64,000 bases of DNA from Madurella fahalii (taxonomy: Eukaryota; Ascomycota; Sordariomycetes; Sordariales). Every line of letters starts with the position of its first letter. Within the stretch, counting starts at the first letter, position 1. The notes below the pieces were generated by a model. The model was not told the origin of the DNA. It searched no databases and was given only the letters and a program-made list of their open reading frames with translations. A program made the position numbers and the translations under genes. The DNA lies in assembly GCA_029876055.1 (NCBI GenBank), contig CM056877.1, forward strand, positions 1,488,001 through 1,552,000. Reading direction: 5' to 3'. Positions 53,134 through 63,990 of the stretch are shown here, piece by piece.

Positions 53134-54623
53134 TGGAGCCGGATTGTGATGGATACCGCCTTGGGCCAGGGACTTAATAGACACGGTGAACGGAAGGAAT
53201 CTGGTTGGACCAATGCGGTGCTAATTTTCATGCCATCATCTTGTGCAAATCTTGTACTGAAGGGAAAAAGAAAAAGGAATTGAGGTAGAAGCAGAGAGGG
53301 TAAAAGAAAATGACGACAAACTCAGTACACGATTGCCAAGGATGTTACATTTTATGCCGTAACTACCGGCAGATCTTCGCGGGCTGGGCCGGGAACTATG
53401 GTACCCGCTTCGAGGCCGGGCCGGGACCCCCGACCGACAGTTGTGTTCAGAGGGCCGTCGGCACGGCTGTGCCCTAGAGACACCGGTTGAAACGAAGCAC
53501 GTGCCAGGTTTAACTTAGCTGGCAGGCAGGGGCTGTTCCGCATTTCATTTTCAGCCTCTCAGCCATCCAAACCCGGTAGGCGGGTAACTTAGTGGCGGGT
53601 GGCGGCGTGTCTGCACGACTGAGAGCCACCACCCCGAAGCCGGGCTTTGGCCGAGCCTCGGAGCTCTCTCTCTTGCTGCAGCAGAGAGGAAACATGTGAT
53701 TGCAAACCCGCCCTGGGAAAAGTATGGAGGACCCCGAGCCAACGGCGACATCATTTCCTTGCCACGCTGCAACTCATCAATGAGCTCCCCGGACGGAGAT
53801 GGGCCAGTGCGGAGCAGGCGAACTGTCCGTTCGGACGGAACGTTCGTTTTCAATGTGTTTTTGATGGGTTTTGATGGGCTCGGCAAGGTGGGGTGCCTGC
53901 ACTGGCCGCTGCTTGGTCGCTGACCAATCATGGATTGCATATCATGTCCAATGCCCCACACCGGCATGAACGCCTCCCCAACAGTTTCCTCAACAAAACT
54001 GGCGGAACGGCGGCTGTTCGCCGGAATCCTGGCTGCTCTGGGCGACGGGCTGCATCCGCAAGCCATGGCGCGCTGCACATGCTCTGCTCGGCCGAGGACC
54101 ACTGGCATTGATACCGGAGTGACCTGACTATCAGCGCAGTTTTCGCCTCGGGCTTGCCGCGGTCGTCAACTCGTGACATTGGTGTCGAGGATCGATCCTC
54201 AACAAGCGTCAACAAGTCGTGGCCAGTGGCAACTCTTTTACCTGCTCTGCCCAATTGCAACTCGTGTTGGCTTCCAGTTCGCTCCGCACAAGCAGGGAGC
54301 TCCAGTACAGCTACTGTACCTGGCATGGAACTTGACTTGTGTTCTCGAACGAGACCTGCTTCTTCACCCTTACCCGCCCACCGCTTCTCCCCCGCCGCAG
54401 TGCATTCCGTATAAAACTTTCTGCTGGCCTCGGCCACCTTTCCCCTTTCCCATACTGAGTGTTCCCTTTCCTGGCTCGCCTCCACATCGTCGTTGCCCTT
54501 CAAACCACTCACGCCCGGGCTCGACGGGGAGAGATCTCGGTCGCCAATTCGTATCAACCTCGTCAAGGGAATTTCGTCAGCGCAAGCCTGTTGACCGGAC
54601 GGGCCCGTGACATATCATCAAAC
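53134..54623. promoter_or_regulatory. Upstream region of OLE1
   Basis: About 1.5 kb without a supported gene; frames up to 212 codons on the minus strand lack any motif. A CCAAT-containing stretch near 53923-53930 and a TATAAAA at 54410 are candidate promoter elements. The last 200 bp before 54624 is strongly CT-rich. Confidence 0.45.
54410..54416 (+). promoter_or_regulatory. TATA box candidate of OLE1
   Basis: TATAAAA in the context CCGTATAAAACTTTC, 208-214 bp upstream of the OLE1 start codon and followed by a CT-rich leader. Spacing and context suit a core promoter, but this is inferred. Confidence 0.5.
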
Positions 54624-56354
54624 ATGGCGTCGTCGTCTTCGACGGTTCCGCAGGCTGAGGCCTTTCCGGACGGCACCACCGACCACGTTCCCCTGCGGAA
54701 GAGGAACTACGACATCCGCAAGCCTCGTGAGTGTTTTCGGGACTACGCTCGGCAACGGCTTCGTGTGCTAACGCTCCTCGTCTTGAACAGACATCACAGA
54801 CCTGCCGATAACATGGGGAAACTGGTACCAGCACGTCAATTGGTTGAACACGACCTTCATCATCCTCGTTCCGCTGGCCGGCCTCATTTCCTCCTATTGG
54901 GTGCCCTTGCAGACCAAGACGGCCATCTTCTCAGTTGCCTATTACTTCTTCGCTGGACTGGGAATCAGTAAGCCTGCCCCGACCTCCCCAAGAGACCGGA
55001 AATACTGAGGGGGACTAACTCGGCTGCCAGCTGCGGGTTACCACCGTCTCTGGGCTCATTCGAGCTACAAGGCTAGCCTACCCCTCAAGATCTTCCTTGC
55101 AGCCGGCGGCTCCGCTGCCGTTGAGGGCAGCGCTCGTTGGTGGTCAAGCCTCCATCGCTCGCACCATCGGTATACCGACACCGAGAAGGACCCCTATTCC
55201 GTCCGCAAAGGCCTTCTCTATAGCCACATTGGCTGGATGGTTATGAAACAGAACCCGCGCCGGATCGGACGTACCGACATCACGGATCTGAATGGTAAGA
55301 AACCTTGGGGCCCCTCGGTATTAGCGGTCGTTGCTAACATGATGTAGACGATCCCGTGGTTGTCTGGCAACACCGCAACTTCCTCAAGTCTGTCGTAACC
55401 ATGGCGCTTGTCGTGCCCATGCTCGTTTGCGGCCTCGGCTGGGGCGACTTCGCGGGTGGTTTCATATATGCCGGTATCCTTAGAGTGTAAGCCGCCCAGA
55501 AGAGAGATGGTCGAATACAGTTTGAAGTATTATGCTGACCAAACCCAGCTTCTTCATCCAGCAGGCCACCTTCTGCGTCAACAGCTTGGCCCACTGGCTC
55601 GGTGACCAGCCCTTCGACGACCGGAACTCGCCGAGAGACCATGTGATCACTGCCTTGGTTACCCTAGGCGAGGGCTACCACAAGTATGCATAGACCCTTG
55701 CAAGCTCTCTTGGTCAACTCAACAGGCGGGACGAACTGACTGTTTGCTAGCTTTCATCATGAGTTCCCGAGTGACTTCCGCAACGCCATCGAGTGGTGGC
55801 AGTATGACCCCACCAAGTGGTTTATCTGGACTATGAAGCAACTTGGCCTTGCCTACAACCTTAAGACGTTTCCCCAAAACGAGATCGAAAAGGGCCGTCT
55901 ACAGCAGCTGCAGAAGAAGCTCGACCAGAAGCGATCGACCCTCGACTGGGGCATTCCCCTCGAGAACCTTCCCGTCGTTAGCTGGGATGATTTTGTCGCC
56001 GAGTCTAAGAACGGCAAGGCCTGGGTTGCCATTGCTGGTGTGATTCACGACGTCGGCAAGTTTATCGCTGACCACCCCGGCGGCAAGGCTCTGATTTCGT
56101 CGGCTATTGGAAAGGACGCCACTGCCGTCTTCAACGGTGGCGTCTATAATCACTCTAACGCCGCTCACAACCTGCTCTCGACCATGAGAGTTGGTGTCCT
56201 AAGGGGTGGCTGCGAGGTCGAGATTTGGAAGCGCGCTCAGGCCGAGAACAAGGACGTCGCCACTATCACCGATTCTGCCGGCCAGCGCATTGTCCGAGCC
56301 GGGACGCAGGTAACGCGTGTTTCTCAGCCTGTCGCAACTGCGGATGCTGCATGA
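54624..56354 (+). CDS. OLE1: Delta-9 stearoyl-CoA desaturase fused to cytochrome b5
   Basis: Six exons, join(54624..54726,54791..54967,55031..55294,55348..55486,55549..55683,55751..56354), give 473 residues. It is an endoplasmic-reticulum enzyme that introduces the delta-9 double bond into saturated acyl-CoAs using oxygen and electrons from cytochrome b5. Seen: four hydrophobic membrane segments, including FIILVPLAGLISSYWVP and VVTMALVVPMLVCGLGW. The three histidine boxes are H98-R-L-W-A-H103, H135-R-S-H-H139 and H272-N-F-H-H276. A C-terminal cytochrome b5 domain has the heme motif H381-P-G-G within FIADHPGGKAL and a second histidine region in VYNHSNAAH. All splice phases close, and the third His-box is split by intron 5. 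The PPLRKR-like N-terminus is typical of fungal OLE1. It converges with the SNF2/RING gene. Confidence 0.97.
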
Positions 56355-57293
56355 AGTACTTTAACTTTTTACGAAAAAATATCCCGCCTAAAGAGATTGC
56401 GGGGTGATGCCGAACCCAAGGTTGGCTGGTTTGACACGGGAGGTGAATAACATGGAGAGCGAGCCGGAAACCCTACCGTGTGGTTAGGTGCATGATGTCA
56501 GTAGCTGACAAACGGAAAAGAGAGCGGGGACGTCCGGATCGGACGAAGGTCTGCGGTCGCCCATTAAACCAACCTTCCGAGGGTGGAGGGTAATTCTGGT
56601 CATTTTTCTGGCGTTCAGAGATGGGGCAAAAGGGGGCTTGATGGTAGTTCTTTTTTCGGCGTGCGGTCATGAGACATTTATTGCATGTTTATGTATTTAT
56701 GAGAGCGAAAAGAGCATTGCAAAAGATGAGAAGATTTCCGGCAAACCCAGCTTTGTGGTCATGTTGCAATTGTGGCTCGCTTGACTTATGCTAGGGGGCA
56801 TTTTGCACGTCGTGTAGTTGTAGGTTTGATTGTTTACTTCAAAGTTTCTGTGCGCCCGCGCCCTTCTCCTTTTTCATTTTCCGAATTGTTAGATGCTAGG
56901 TAAGTCGTAAATTCAACATTTTCGGGGCCGTTACCCAGCTTTCGGCAAAAGAAAAAGCCCCTTGGTAGTCTAGGCGCAGCTCCCCTTACATACCTGTTAA
57001 TGTTAAGTCTACACTTTCCAACAAACACTCTGCTCTCTGCGTATAGACTAACGAGTAATCAAATCCCCCTCGTTCTAGTCAGTTACGGATAGATAGGTCG
57101 AACTCAACATTTGACAAAAAGACTGATGGCGCCAGGCAATTTTGCTGGGGCGAGGAGGGAAGAAAGAAAGCAAGTGACCATGCCAATGTTGTTACTGTGA
57201 GGACACCCGCCCTTCGGAATTACGTTCCCATCGGCATCATCTCGTGTATTCCAAAAAAAAAAAAAAAAAAAAAAAAAAAAACAAAGGAAAACA

Positions 57294-57332
<39 letters not shown>

Positions 57333-58186
57333 TCAGCTTTGATATCCGTTTACCCGATGTGGATAGAACAGGGAGGTGAAAGGATTGGAGGCACAAGGTA
57401 AGGATGCCATTGGTACAGTACCAACGGCATCACGATGAGCCCACGCGACATGTAGCGACTTGGTCATCCGTCCAGATCAACTCGCTCAGCCAGCCATGCG
57501 TGATACGGTATGTTTAGGAAAGGGTGGTTGGAGTGGTCGCATGCGGTCAATTCCATCTAACGGATCATTACTCAAGAAGCACCGGAATGGACTTGAGGGG
57601 ATCTCGAAGGTACGAACAAAAATTGACGGCTTATCTAATAGTGAGCAGAAACCCGCCGTCAGTTGCCAAGAATCTATTGGGAAAAAGAACAGGGACCTGA
57701 AGCGTCATGAGCCGGATCGAGTGGAGAAAGAAAAGAAAGGCCGTCATGTTGGAAGCCTACCCGCCCACTCGCAAACCAGATAAACCTCCCAAACCCAACC
57801 CCCCCTCCTAGACCGTCGCCATGCTATATGCCCTGCCATGTCATGCAAAGACCTGTGCTAACGGTTTCTGCAAATCCCACGAAAAGTGCCTTGGCCCCCG
57901 AAAATGCGCCTGTATATATGTATGCCGGTATGGTTGCGGACTTCATTGCCTTGTCCGCCTGTCGGATGGCCAACGAAAATCTTCTTGTCTCTTAAGGAAA
58001 TTGATGCCTATAACGTCAACGTCGTGAGGGTTTCCGGTCATCCAATGCTTGTGAACCTGATGTTGTATCGTCCCCGTCGGGGATCTTCCCTCTACTGTGC
58101 GCTTCTTTACCCCAAACGTGTCGCGCCCCTCCAAGAGAGATGGTCGTGAACGAGATGAGGAGTTGCCGGAGTCGAGCGGCTGGTGT
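56355..58186. other. Convergent intergenic region between OLE1 and the SNF2/RING gene
   Basis: 1.8 kb, no supported gene. It holds a compound A29/(CA)n/(GA)n microsatellite (57253-57332). A 107-codon plus-strand frame (57460-57783) has no motif. The segment is longer than needed for two 3' UTRs, so non-coding transcripts are possible. Confidence 0.5.
57253..57332. repeat. Compound microsatellite A29, (CA)n, (GA)n
   Basis: A run of 29 A residues, a short spacer, then about ten CA units and about ten GA units. It lies in the convergent region downstream of OLE1. It is the longest simple-sequence tract in the window. Confidence 0.9.
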
Positions 58187-61100
58187 TTATTTGAAGAGGC
58201 TGCGCAAGTCCATCAAGCGCTGCCTGGCGGCCTCGGTGCGATCCGCAACTTTCTCCGTGGAATCGCGATCCATGCTGAGGCTTGCCAGCTTCTTCTTCTT
58301 GTCCTGCAGCAAAAGCATCTTCTCCTCGAAGCTATCTTTCATGACGAACCGGACCGTGCGGACGGGGCGCTTCTGGCCTAGACGGTGCACGCGGTCGACG
58401 GCCTGGGCCTCTGCGGCCGGATTGAACTGCGGCTCCATCACGTACACGCTGTTACCAGCCGTCAGGTTCAGGCCTAGGCCGCCCGCCATGATGCTGACTA
58501 GAATGACCTGCACTGACGGATCGTCACGGAACGCGTCCATCGCAGCATTCCGTGCAGGCCGCGACATTTTCCCGTCAAGTCGGGTGTAAGTGATGCCGGC
58601 ATTATCCATTGCGATTTGGATTAGGTCAAGGTGAGAGGTCCAGCCGGAGAACACGACCGATTTGTAAGGCGGCTCGCCGGGCATCATGGCGCTCTTCTCC
58701 TTGTTGGCTAGCAGCTCCTGGATGAGAGCACGCGTCTTGGTGTGCGGTCCGCTGTAGCGATCGTCAGGAATGACCTTGCCTGTAGCCCCCTTGTTCTTTG
58801 CCTGCCGAGACTCGCGTTCGATGTCGGCGCGTTTGCGGTGGAGTTCGATACACGAAGACTTGTCGATGCCGGCGCACACGTTGCAGCCACTCGGACCGTT
58901 GCCGTGCTGCTCGCTATGGAGTAGCTTGATGCAAGACGGGCAATAGGTGTGGAAGCAATGCGCCATGAACCCGAGAGTATCATCCTGGCGGTCCGACTCG
59001 GGATCATCCACCTCGATGGCGCCCAGTTTGCAATTGCACCTGAAGCAGTTGTCGCTGTTTCCTTCCTGCATCAAGTATAACATCTCGTATGCCTTCTTCT
59101 CCTGCAATACCGGTCTCTCATCTTCATCATCGCTATCGAGAGCGATGGGCGTATCAGGAGTCATGCCCTGAAGCTCGGCAAGATCTTCTTCATTGAGCAG
59201 ATCCTTTCCGTGAGCGCAGATGAGCCGGAGCTGTAGAATAGAACGCAGAATGTGTATCATGGTTCTGCCGCCCATGATGCGGTCCTGACCGATGCCCTGG
59301 CCAGTCAAGACCCGAACGCGTTCCTCGGCGGTCCTTGCGAACCAGTCGTAGACTTGACGCTCCTCTGGGCTGAAGTCCAACTTGATGACCATGTCTGTGC
59401 GTGGGGGGAGGTGGATCTTGTCTTTCAGTCGCCGCAACGTAATCGTGTCGATGAGAACACGGAGCTTGGGCACAATCTCGGGGTCTGCCATCTTGAAGGG
59501 CTGGATGATGTACTGCAGGAACTTGCTCTTTTCGTCGAACGGTTTCAGCCGCAGGAAAGCGAGAAGCGCAGCGAGGTCGTCCAGTTTGTTCTGGACCGGC
59601 GTCCCGGTAACAGCCCACCGACGATTTGCCTGTAGCCGGCAAACCGACTTGAATGCCAGCGTGCTCTGTTCCCGGATCGTGTGCGCCTCGTCGAGGACGA
59701 TGCGAAACCAGGCGATTTCCTCCAAAGGGTAGACTCCACGCTTCCTCCTGAACCGCGAGTTGAGCTCGCTGACGACGGAGCCATAGGTGGTAATGACGAG
59801 ATCGTACTGTGCCAATTGTGCCGCATCCTTCACGCGGTTAGGGCCGTGGTAAATGTGATAGGTGATAGTCTCCGGCTTGATGTGTTGTTTGATCTGCTCC
59901 TCCCAGTTTGTGACAGTGCTCAAGGGGCAGATGAGCAACGTGGCCTTCCCATTCTGGCGCAGCGGCGTCAGATCAAAAGATGTCGGTCTCGGCACCTCGA
60001 ACTGCTGTTGCGGCCTCCGCTCTGGTGCCTTTGGCTGGACCGGGGGGAGCTGTGACCAATGTTCTGCCGCCTCGAGTGTCTTCGTGATGAGTGACAGCAC
60101 GCTAAGAGTCTTACCCAAGCCCATCATATCGGCCAGGATGCCACCCAGAGTCGGAGCGGGCTTCTCACGCTGGGTCTGGTTCGTGACAACATTATAATAA
60201 ACCACGGCACCGAGTCTATCCCGCTTTTGCTGCCAGGTGGACGTGACGATGGCTTTGCCAGCATCGGGCAGTTGCTCAGACTCCCGCGAGGTCATGAAGT
60301 AGAGGGCTTGTCTCTGATGCTTAAGCAGCTCGGTCTGGATCCGCTCATCGGGCTCCGCCTCGGGCAGCTCCTCAGACTTTGGGAGGGAGTCAAAGACTCC
60401 CAACACCTCGGAGCGAATCTCCTCTGCTGAACGCACCACGGGCGGAGGATGGTACTGACTGCCATTCCCCGAGCTGCTGAAGCGAGCAACAGGCGGGGGC
60501 CTGTTCTCCTTTGCCAAGGGGTTGAAGGTCTTTACGCCCTTTTCGACGCGTACTGGGCTCACAAGATTGACCTTGTTCGACACCAAGTGATTCCCAACTT
60601 GAGTGGCGTACTTTCGCGGACCGTAGATCATCAGCTCGAACTTGTTGGAGAACGAGGCCGCCTGGCCGGCCTGCTCGCCAGGGCGTTTTCGTCTAGGAGG
60701 GATCCGGCAGTCCGTGCGTATCTGGAGTTGCGAGTCTAACAGGGGAGCCAGACATTCTGCTGTTTTGGCGTCGACGGTCCCGAAGATGTGGCGTGTGTGG
60801 TCGTACACGTAAATTTTGCTGGTTCGGTCATCTGCCTTCCGCTTGAGCACAACCTTGACCTGCGGCCAGTAGTCGTCACCATTAATAGAGACCATGCCGG
60901 GCTTCGGTGCGGGGACCCTGTGGCAGTTAATCAAGGCTCCTTCAACCATTCCGTAGCACACCTCCTCGTCCTTGGCAGGATCCTTGGGTGTCTGGGAGAG
61001 CGGCGCCGAATCCGAGTCACCTTCGGTCAGGTCGATGGTCTCGAAGGGCTTGGGTTGGGGCTTTGCGGGGTCTTCAGATGGCTCCCGTTTGATCTGGTGA

Positions 61101-61501
61101 CCGAGAATCCCGGGACTTGCTCCGGTAAAGGCACTGAGGGGCGCTAGCATGGTTCCGGGGTCGTTCTCGTTCTCTGTCTTCCGGCGCTTAGGCTGGGGCA
61201 CAATCCGCTCTTGCACATTGTGCAGGCGCTCAATGCGCTGGCCAAACCCATTTTGGAAGATGGGCATGGTAGGGGAACGGTGCAGCCGGGCAGCCTCGCC
61301 ATTCTGGCGGTTGGGAAGCGGGTTCGTAAAATCGACGGTCGTGGGTTCATCGGGGCCGGTAAACTGGAAGGACATCTGCTCCGGCACAAGCGAGGCGGAT
61401 GCTGAGGGACTTGGAATGGCGCCTGCAGACTGCGGCCTGGCCGGGGGAACAGCAGCGGCCGCAGCCTTGGGGTTGAGCAGCGCAGTCGGGCTCCACGACA
61501 T
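58187..61501 (-). CDS. SNF2-family helicase with embedded RING finger (RAD5/HLTF-like)
   Basis: Single exon, 1104 residues from the start at 61501 (MSWSPTALLNPKAAAA). An in-frame upstream ATG at 61669 would add 56 unconserved residues. Related proteins are DNA-dependent ATPases and ubiquitin ligases acting in nuclear chromatin or post-replication repair. Seen: a disordered N-terminus with a basic cluster (PKRRKTENE). A HIRAN-position domain follows (VCYGMVEGALINCHRVP to FELMIYGPRKYATQVGNHL, about 190-360). The helicase N-lobe has Walker A DMMGLGKT (near 455-465) and DEAH (about 600). The RING inserted between lobes runs from FRCNCKLGAI through HCFHTYCPSCIKLLH to CNVCAG, with C-F-H-x-x-C core (about 820-880). 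The C-lobe contains VFSGWTSHLDLIQIAM and VHRLGQKRPVRTVRFVMKDSFEEKML. Family firm; orthology to RAD5 versus HLTF/SMARCA3-like unresolved. Confidence 0.9.
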   Translation of the reverse strand: MSWSPTALLNPKAAAAAVPPARPQSAGAIPSPSASASLVPEQMSFQFTGPDEPTTVDFTNPLPNRQNGEAARLHRSPTMPIFQNGFGQRIERLHNVQERIVPQPKRRKTENENDPGTMLAPLSAFTGASPGILGHQIKREPSEDPAKPQPKPFETIDLTEGDSDSAPLSQTPKDPAKDEEVCYGMVEGALINCHRVPAPKPGMVSINGDDYWPQVKVVLKRKADDRTSKIYVYDHTRHIFGTVDAKTAECLAPLLDSQLQIRTDCRIPPRRKRPGEQAGQAASFSNKFELMIYGPRKYATQVGNHLVSNKVNLVSPVRVEKGVKTFNPLAKENRPPPVARFSSSGNGSQYHPPPVVRSAEEIRSEVLGVFDSLPKSEELPEAEPDERIQTELLKHQRQALYFMTSRESEQLPDAGKAIVTSTWQQKRDRLGAVVYYNVVTNQTQREKPAPTLGGILADMMGLGKTLSVLSLITKTLEAAEHWSQLPPVQPKAPERRPQQQFEVPRPTSFDLTPLRQNGKATLLICPLSTVTNWEEQIKQHIKPETITYHIYHGPNRVKDAAQLAQYDLVITTYGSVVSELNSRFRRKRGVYPLEEIAWFRIVLDEAHTIREQSTLAFKSVCRLQANRRWAVTGTPVQNKLDDLAALLAFLRLKPFDEKSKFLQYIIQPFKMADPEIVPKLRVLIDTITLRRLKDKIHLPPRTDMVIKLDFSPEERQVYDWFARTAEERVRVLTGQGIGQDRIMGGRTMIHILRSILQLRLICAHGKDLLNEEDLAELQGMTPDTPIALDSDDEDERPVLQEKKAYEMLYLMQEGNSDNCFRCNCKLGAIEVDDPESDRQDDTLGFMAHCFHTYCPSCIKLLHSEQHGNGPSGCNVCAGIDKSSCIELHRKRADIERESRQAKNKGATGKVIPDDRYSGPHTKTRALIQELLANKEKSAMMPGEPPYKSVVFSGWTSHLDLIQIAMDNAGITYTRLDGKMSRPARNAAMDAFRDDPSVQVILVSIMAGGLGLNLTAGNSVYVMEPQFNPAAEAQAVDRVHRLGQKRPVRTVRFVMKDSFEEKMLLLQDKKKKLASLSMDRDSTEKVADRTEAARQRLMDLRSLFK

Positions 61502-63072
61502 CTTTCTCGGGCTGGGGCGGGTTCGACCGGGGACTATTCCGGATCTGCGAACCCGGTTAGGAGGATATGTTTGCTCCTCTGTTGTACGGGATTTATGACG
61601 CAACCCTAAGGCTGCACGGAAGCGATGGAGAGGTTGGGGCGTGGCGGTGAGAAACAAGGCCAGAGGCAAGCAGAAGGCTCACTCACCGTGCTGTGGCCAC
61701 CACCGCCTGTCAAGGGCGCGGTACCTTGTCAAAAACCGAGTTGCAGGCAGGCCTCTTAGCCAGGAATGCCAGCGGGGTGCGAGGCAGACTAGCTGGCATA
61801 ACACAGTGACGAGGGCTCGTCGCTCTAGAGTATGGGCATCGCAGGCGTGTGTCGCATGGAGGGTTAAGAGAATAAACCCTACCCGCCGTGGTGCCGCAAG
61901 TTACCTCAAGGCGATTGCCGGGTTTTTCGATGGTGGAGGGGCAGGGGAAAGGTCGAAGTTGCAGTCGAGAGAAGAAACGAAATGGGCGGGGAGAGAGCAA
62001 CGAAAATTTACAAACCGCCTCCGCCAGTAGAAAGATATTGTAGGAAGGGCACCGAGAAAAGCTTGCTATTGTAGAGACAACCGAAGAGGGCCTGAGAGGA
62101 ACAGCGGCTTGGTGACTACTTTCCGTGCTGTCACTTTTCAGATGTCAGACAGCTTTATCGCAATCGGCGGGTTCGCGATAGGCGCGCGTGACCCTGCACA
62201 GATTGCAGCTGGAGTACGGGCACGTGCCCTGTATAAGACGGGCGTGCCCTGTTAGTTCCAGAAAACACCCCGTTAGTAGGTCCTCGATGGAGCAAGGCGC
62301 AGGGAGCGTGGCCAACGCTGGGCTGAACCTCGATGGCAACTTTGTCCTGATCTTGGAAATCGGGATGCGCCTTTTTGAGACGCCCCTCCCCCCCAAACCC
62401 GAGAGATTCGGGGCGCATACGCACACACGCCGCATGCGCGTCTCACTCGGACGAGATGCACAAGCCGGCGTCAGGGGCGGCAAATGTGCTGCAAGATGCT
62501 TCTTGGGGCTTGATCGAGCAGAACGCTGATTCCTCGCAGATTGTGCCCACTGGCCCCTATGTGCAGGATAAAGTTCCGTCTGCCAATCTGAAGTGCAGAA
62601 CTCGGAAAGGTACCAGTGCTCGGGGGAGCCCCGCATGCAACGCATCGCGAGCACGACAGAGGCTACACCCGGAGGCCCTAACCACCGAGTCGCACCGAGC
62701 CGAAAGTCAAGTACTTATTAGTCATGGTTGCTCTTCCGCCTCGAACCCAGCGACTCCCGTGACCCCAAAAATTGCCGGGCGATCTCATGTCAAGACATAA
62801 GGAAGAAACCGGAATCCAGCCCACTCCCCTAATCACCTCTCAAGCCTTCAAAACTCCCACCCCAGCCCACGTCCCCACACCCACCCCGGCAGTCATTGCC
62901 CCTCCCCCCACCTTTCCAACATCCATCTCCATCTCCGTCCCCCTATCACCGCCGAAACCCCACCCCCCCCCCCTTTCCTCCTCCTCCTCCTCCTCCTCCA
63001 CCACCACCGCCACCATCACCATCACCATCACCATCACCACCACCAACGATGAACCCAACCCAACCCTAACCC
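61502..63072. other. Intergenic segment upstream of the SNF2/RING gene
   Basis: About 1.6 kb. Frames here are short or low-complexity. A plus-strand Pro/Ser/Thr-rich frame starts at 62772, but it consists largely of simple-repeat translation (TCC, CCA, ATC units at 62976-63045). I call no gene in this interval. Confidence 0.45.
62976..63045. repeat. Trinucleotide repeats (TCC)n then (CCA/ATC)n
   Basis: Eight TCC units are followed by CCA and CACCAT/ATC-type units, translating to Ser and Thr/Ile runs on the plus strand. A likely site of replication slippage. Confidence 0.85.
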
Positions 63073-63990
63073 CTATGCCAACCTCCCGCCGTCAACACCC
63101 ACCACAACACCACCAGCCCCAACCCTATGCTCCCGACTCCGGCTCCTCGTCCTCCTACGCCTCCTACTCCTCGCCCTTCCCTCCCAGCCGCTGGTACTTC
63201 CACCAACCCCCCCTGGCCCCCGTCCCGTATCCACACCCACGCTACAAGGCAGACGCAACCGAGGCAGCGGGGACCTCGATCTCGAAGGGCTCTGGCTTCT
63301 CCTCCTTCTCCTCGTCCTCGTCCTCGTGCTCCTGCTCCTACTCGTGCTCCTGCTCCTACTCGTGCTCCTGCTCCTACTCGTGCTCCTGCTCCTGCTCCGC
63401 TGCCGTTCCGCGTTCTTCTCAAGCTGCAGAACCCTAAGGAAGCGCATCATTTCTGATGGTGATGATGATGATGATGATGATGATGACGGCGGCGGGACTG
63501 CCGTGTCTGCTGTTGGATTGGCGGGCTTGGACGCGGACGCGGAGGTGGGAGCGGAGAGGGACTGGGCGGCGAGGCGCGGGGCGCAGGGGGAAGTGGATGT
63601 GGAGGTTGAGCGGTGGCGGCCGCGGCCGCGGAAGTTGGAGCCCGAGGCTGAGACTGGTTTCGATTTCGGTTTTGGTTTGGGCTGGGTTTGTATTGTTGGG
63701 CCTGTGGTTGCTGTGATGATGGTAAAGTCCTCGCAGCGGCGGCGGCGTTTGCGGCCGCGGGGGGCTTCGGAATCAGGTTTGGGGTCGGGATTGGAAGGCT
63801 TGCGGCCTGGTAGATCCGTCTTCTTATCTTCTTCCGAGTCCGGTCCCGACCTCCGGTCCTGGGAGGTTGGAGATAGGGTCGAAGAGGTGGTTGCTGCTGC
63901 TGCTGTCGCCGTCACGGTTGTCGAGTCGAGTTTCGGTTTGCGGGTGGTTATGCCATCTTGGGCGAAGAGAGTCGAGAGTTGGGTGGTCAT
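63073..63990 (-). CDS. Possible RS-repeat-rich protein, doubtful
   Basis: A 305-codon minus-strand frame beginning MTTQLSTLFAQDGITTRKPK near the right edge. The N-terminal part reads like ordinary disordered protein (RSGPDSEEDKKTDLPGRKP, RKRRRRCEDFTIITATTG). A Ser run from the GAT/ATC repeat follows, then EMMRFLRVLQLEKNAERQRS. Next is a six-residue RS-type repeat (RSRSTS) encoded by an 18-bp minisatellite at 63323-63394. The end is Gly/Arg-rich. RS repeats are typical of splicing-related proteins, but the same DNA also gives a Cys/Ser repeat on the opposite strand. It may be a real gene, a first exon, or repeat-driven. Confidence 0.4.
   Translation of the reverse strand: MTTQLSTLFAQDGITTRKPKLDSTTVTATAAAATTSSTLSPTSQDRRSGPDSEEDKKTDLPGRKPSNPDPKPDSEAPRGRKRRRRCEDFTIITATTGPTIQTQPKPKPKSKPVSASGSNFRGRGRHRSTSTSTSPCAPRLAAQSLSAPTSASASKPANPTADTAVPPPSSSSSSSSSPSEMMRFLRVLQLEKNAERQRSRSRSTSRSRSTSRSRSTSRSRSTRTRTRRRRRSQSPSRSRSPLPRLRLPCSVGVDTGRGPGGVGGSTSGWEGRARSRRRRRTRSRSREHRVGAGGVVVGVDGGRLA
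63323..63398. repeat. 18-bp minisatellite, about four copies
   Basis: The unit CTCGTGCTCCTGCTCCTA recurs head-to-tail at 63323, 63341, 63359 and 63377, the last copy diverging at its end. It is in frame on both strands (period 18 = six codons). Confidence 0.9.
63456..63486. repeat. (GAT)n/(ATC)n trinucleotide repeat
   Basis: About ten GAT units. On the minus strand it encodes a serine run in the RS-type frame. Confidence 0.9.

Noticed and set aside
61502..61669. 56-residue N-terminal extension of the SNF2/RING protein
   Set aside because: Poorly protein-like leader; MSWSPTALLNPKA at 61501 looks like the natural start, though the upstream ATG is in frame.
63056..63082. Telomere-like CCCAACC/CCCTAAC motifs
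   Set aside because: Only one exact CCCTAA-type unit among degenerate C/A-rich sequence; it is not an array and lies inside a simple-repeat region, so it is not evidence for a chromosome end.
63323..63398. Head-to-tail repeats considered as a CRISPR-like array
   Set aside because: Units are contiguous with no spacers, and the genome is eukaryotic; this is a minisatellite.
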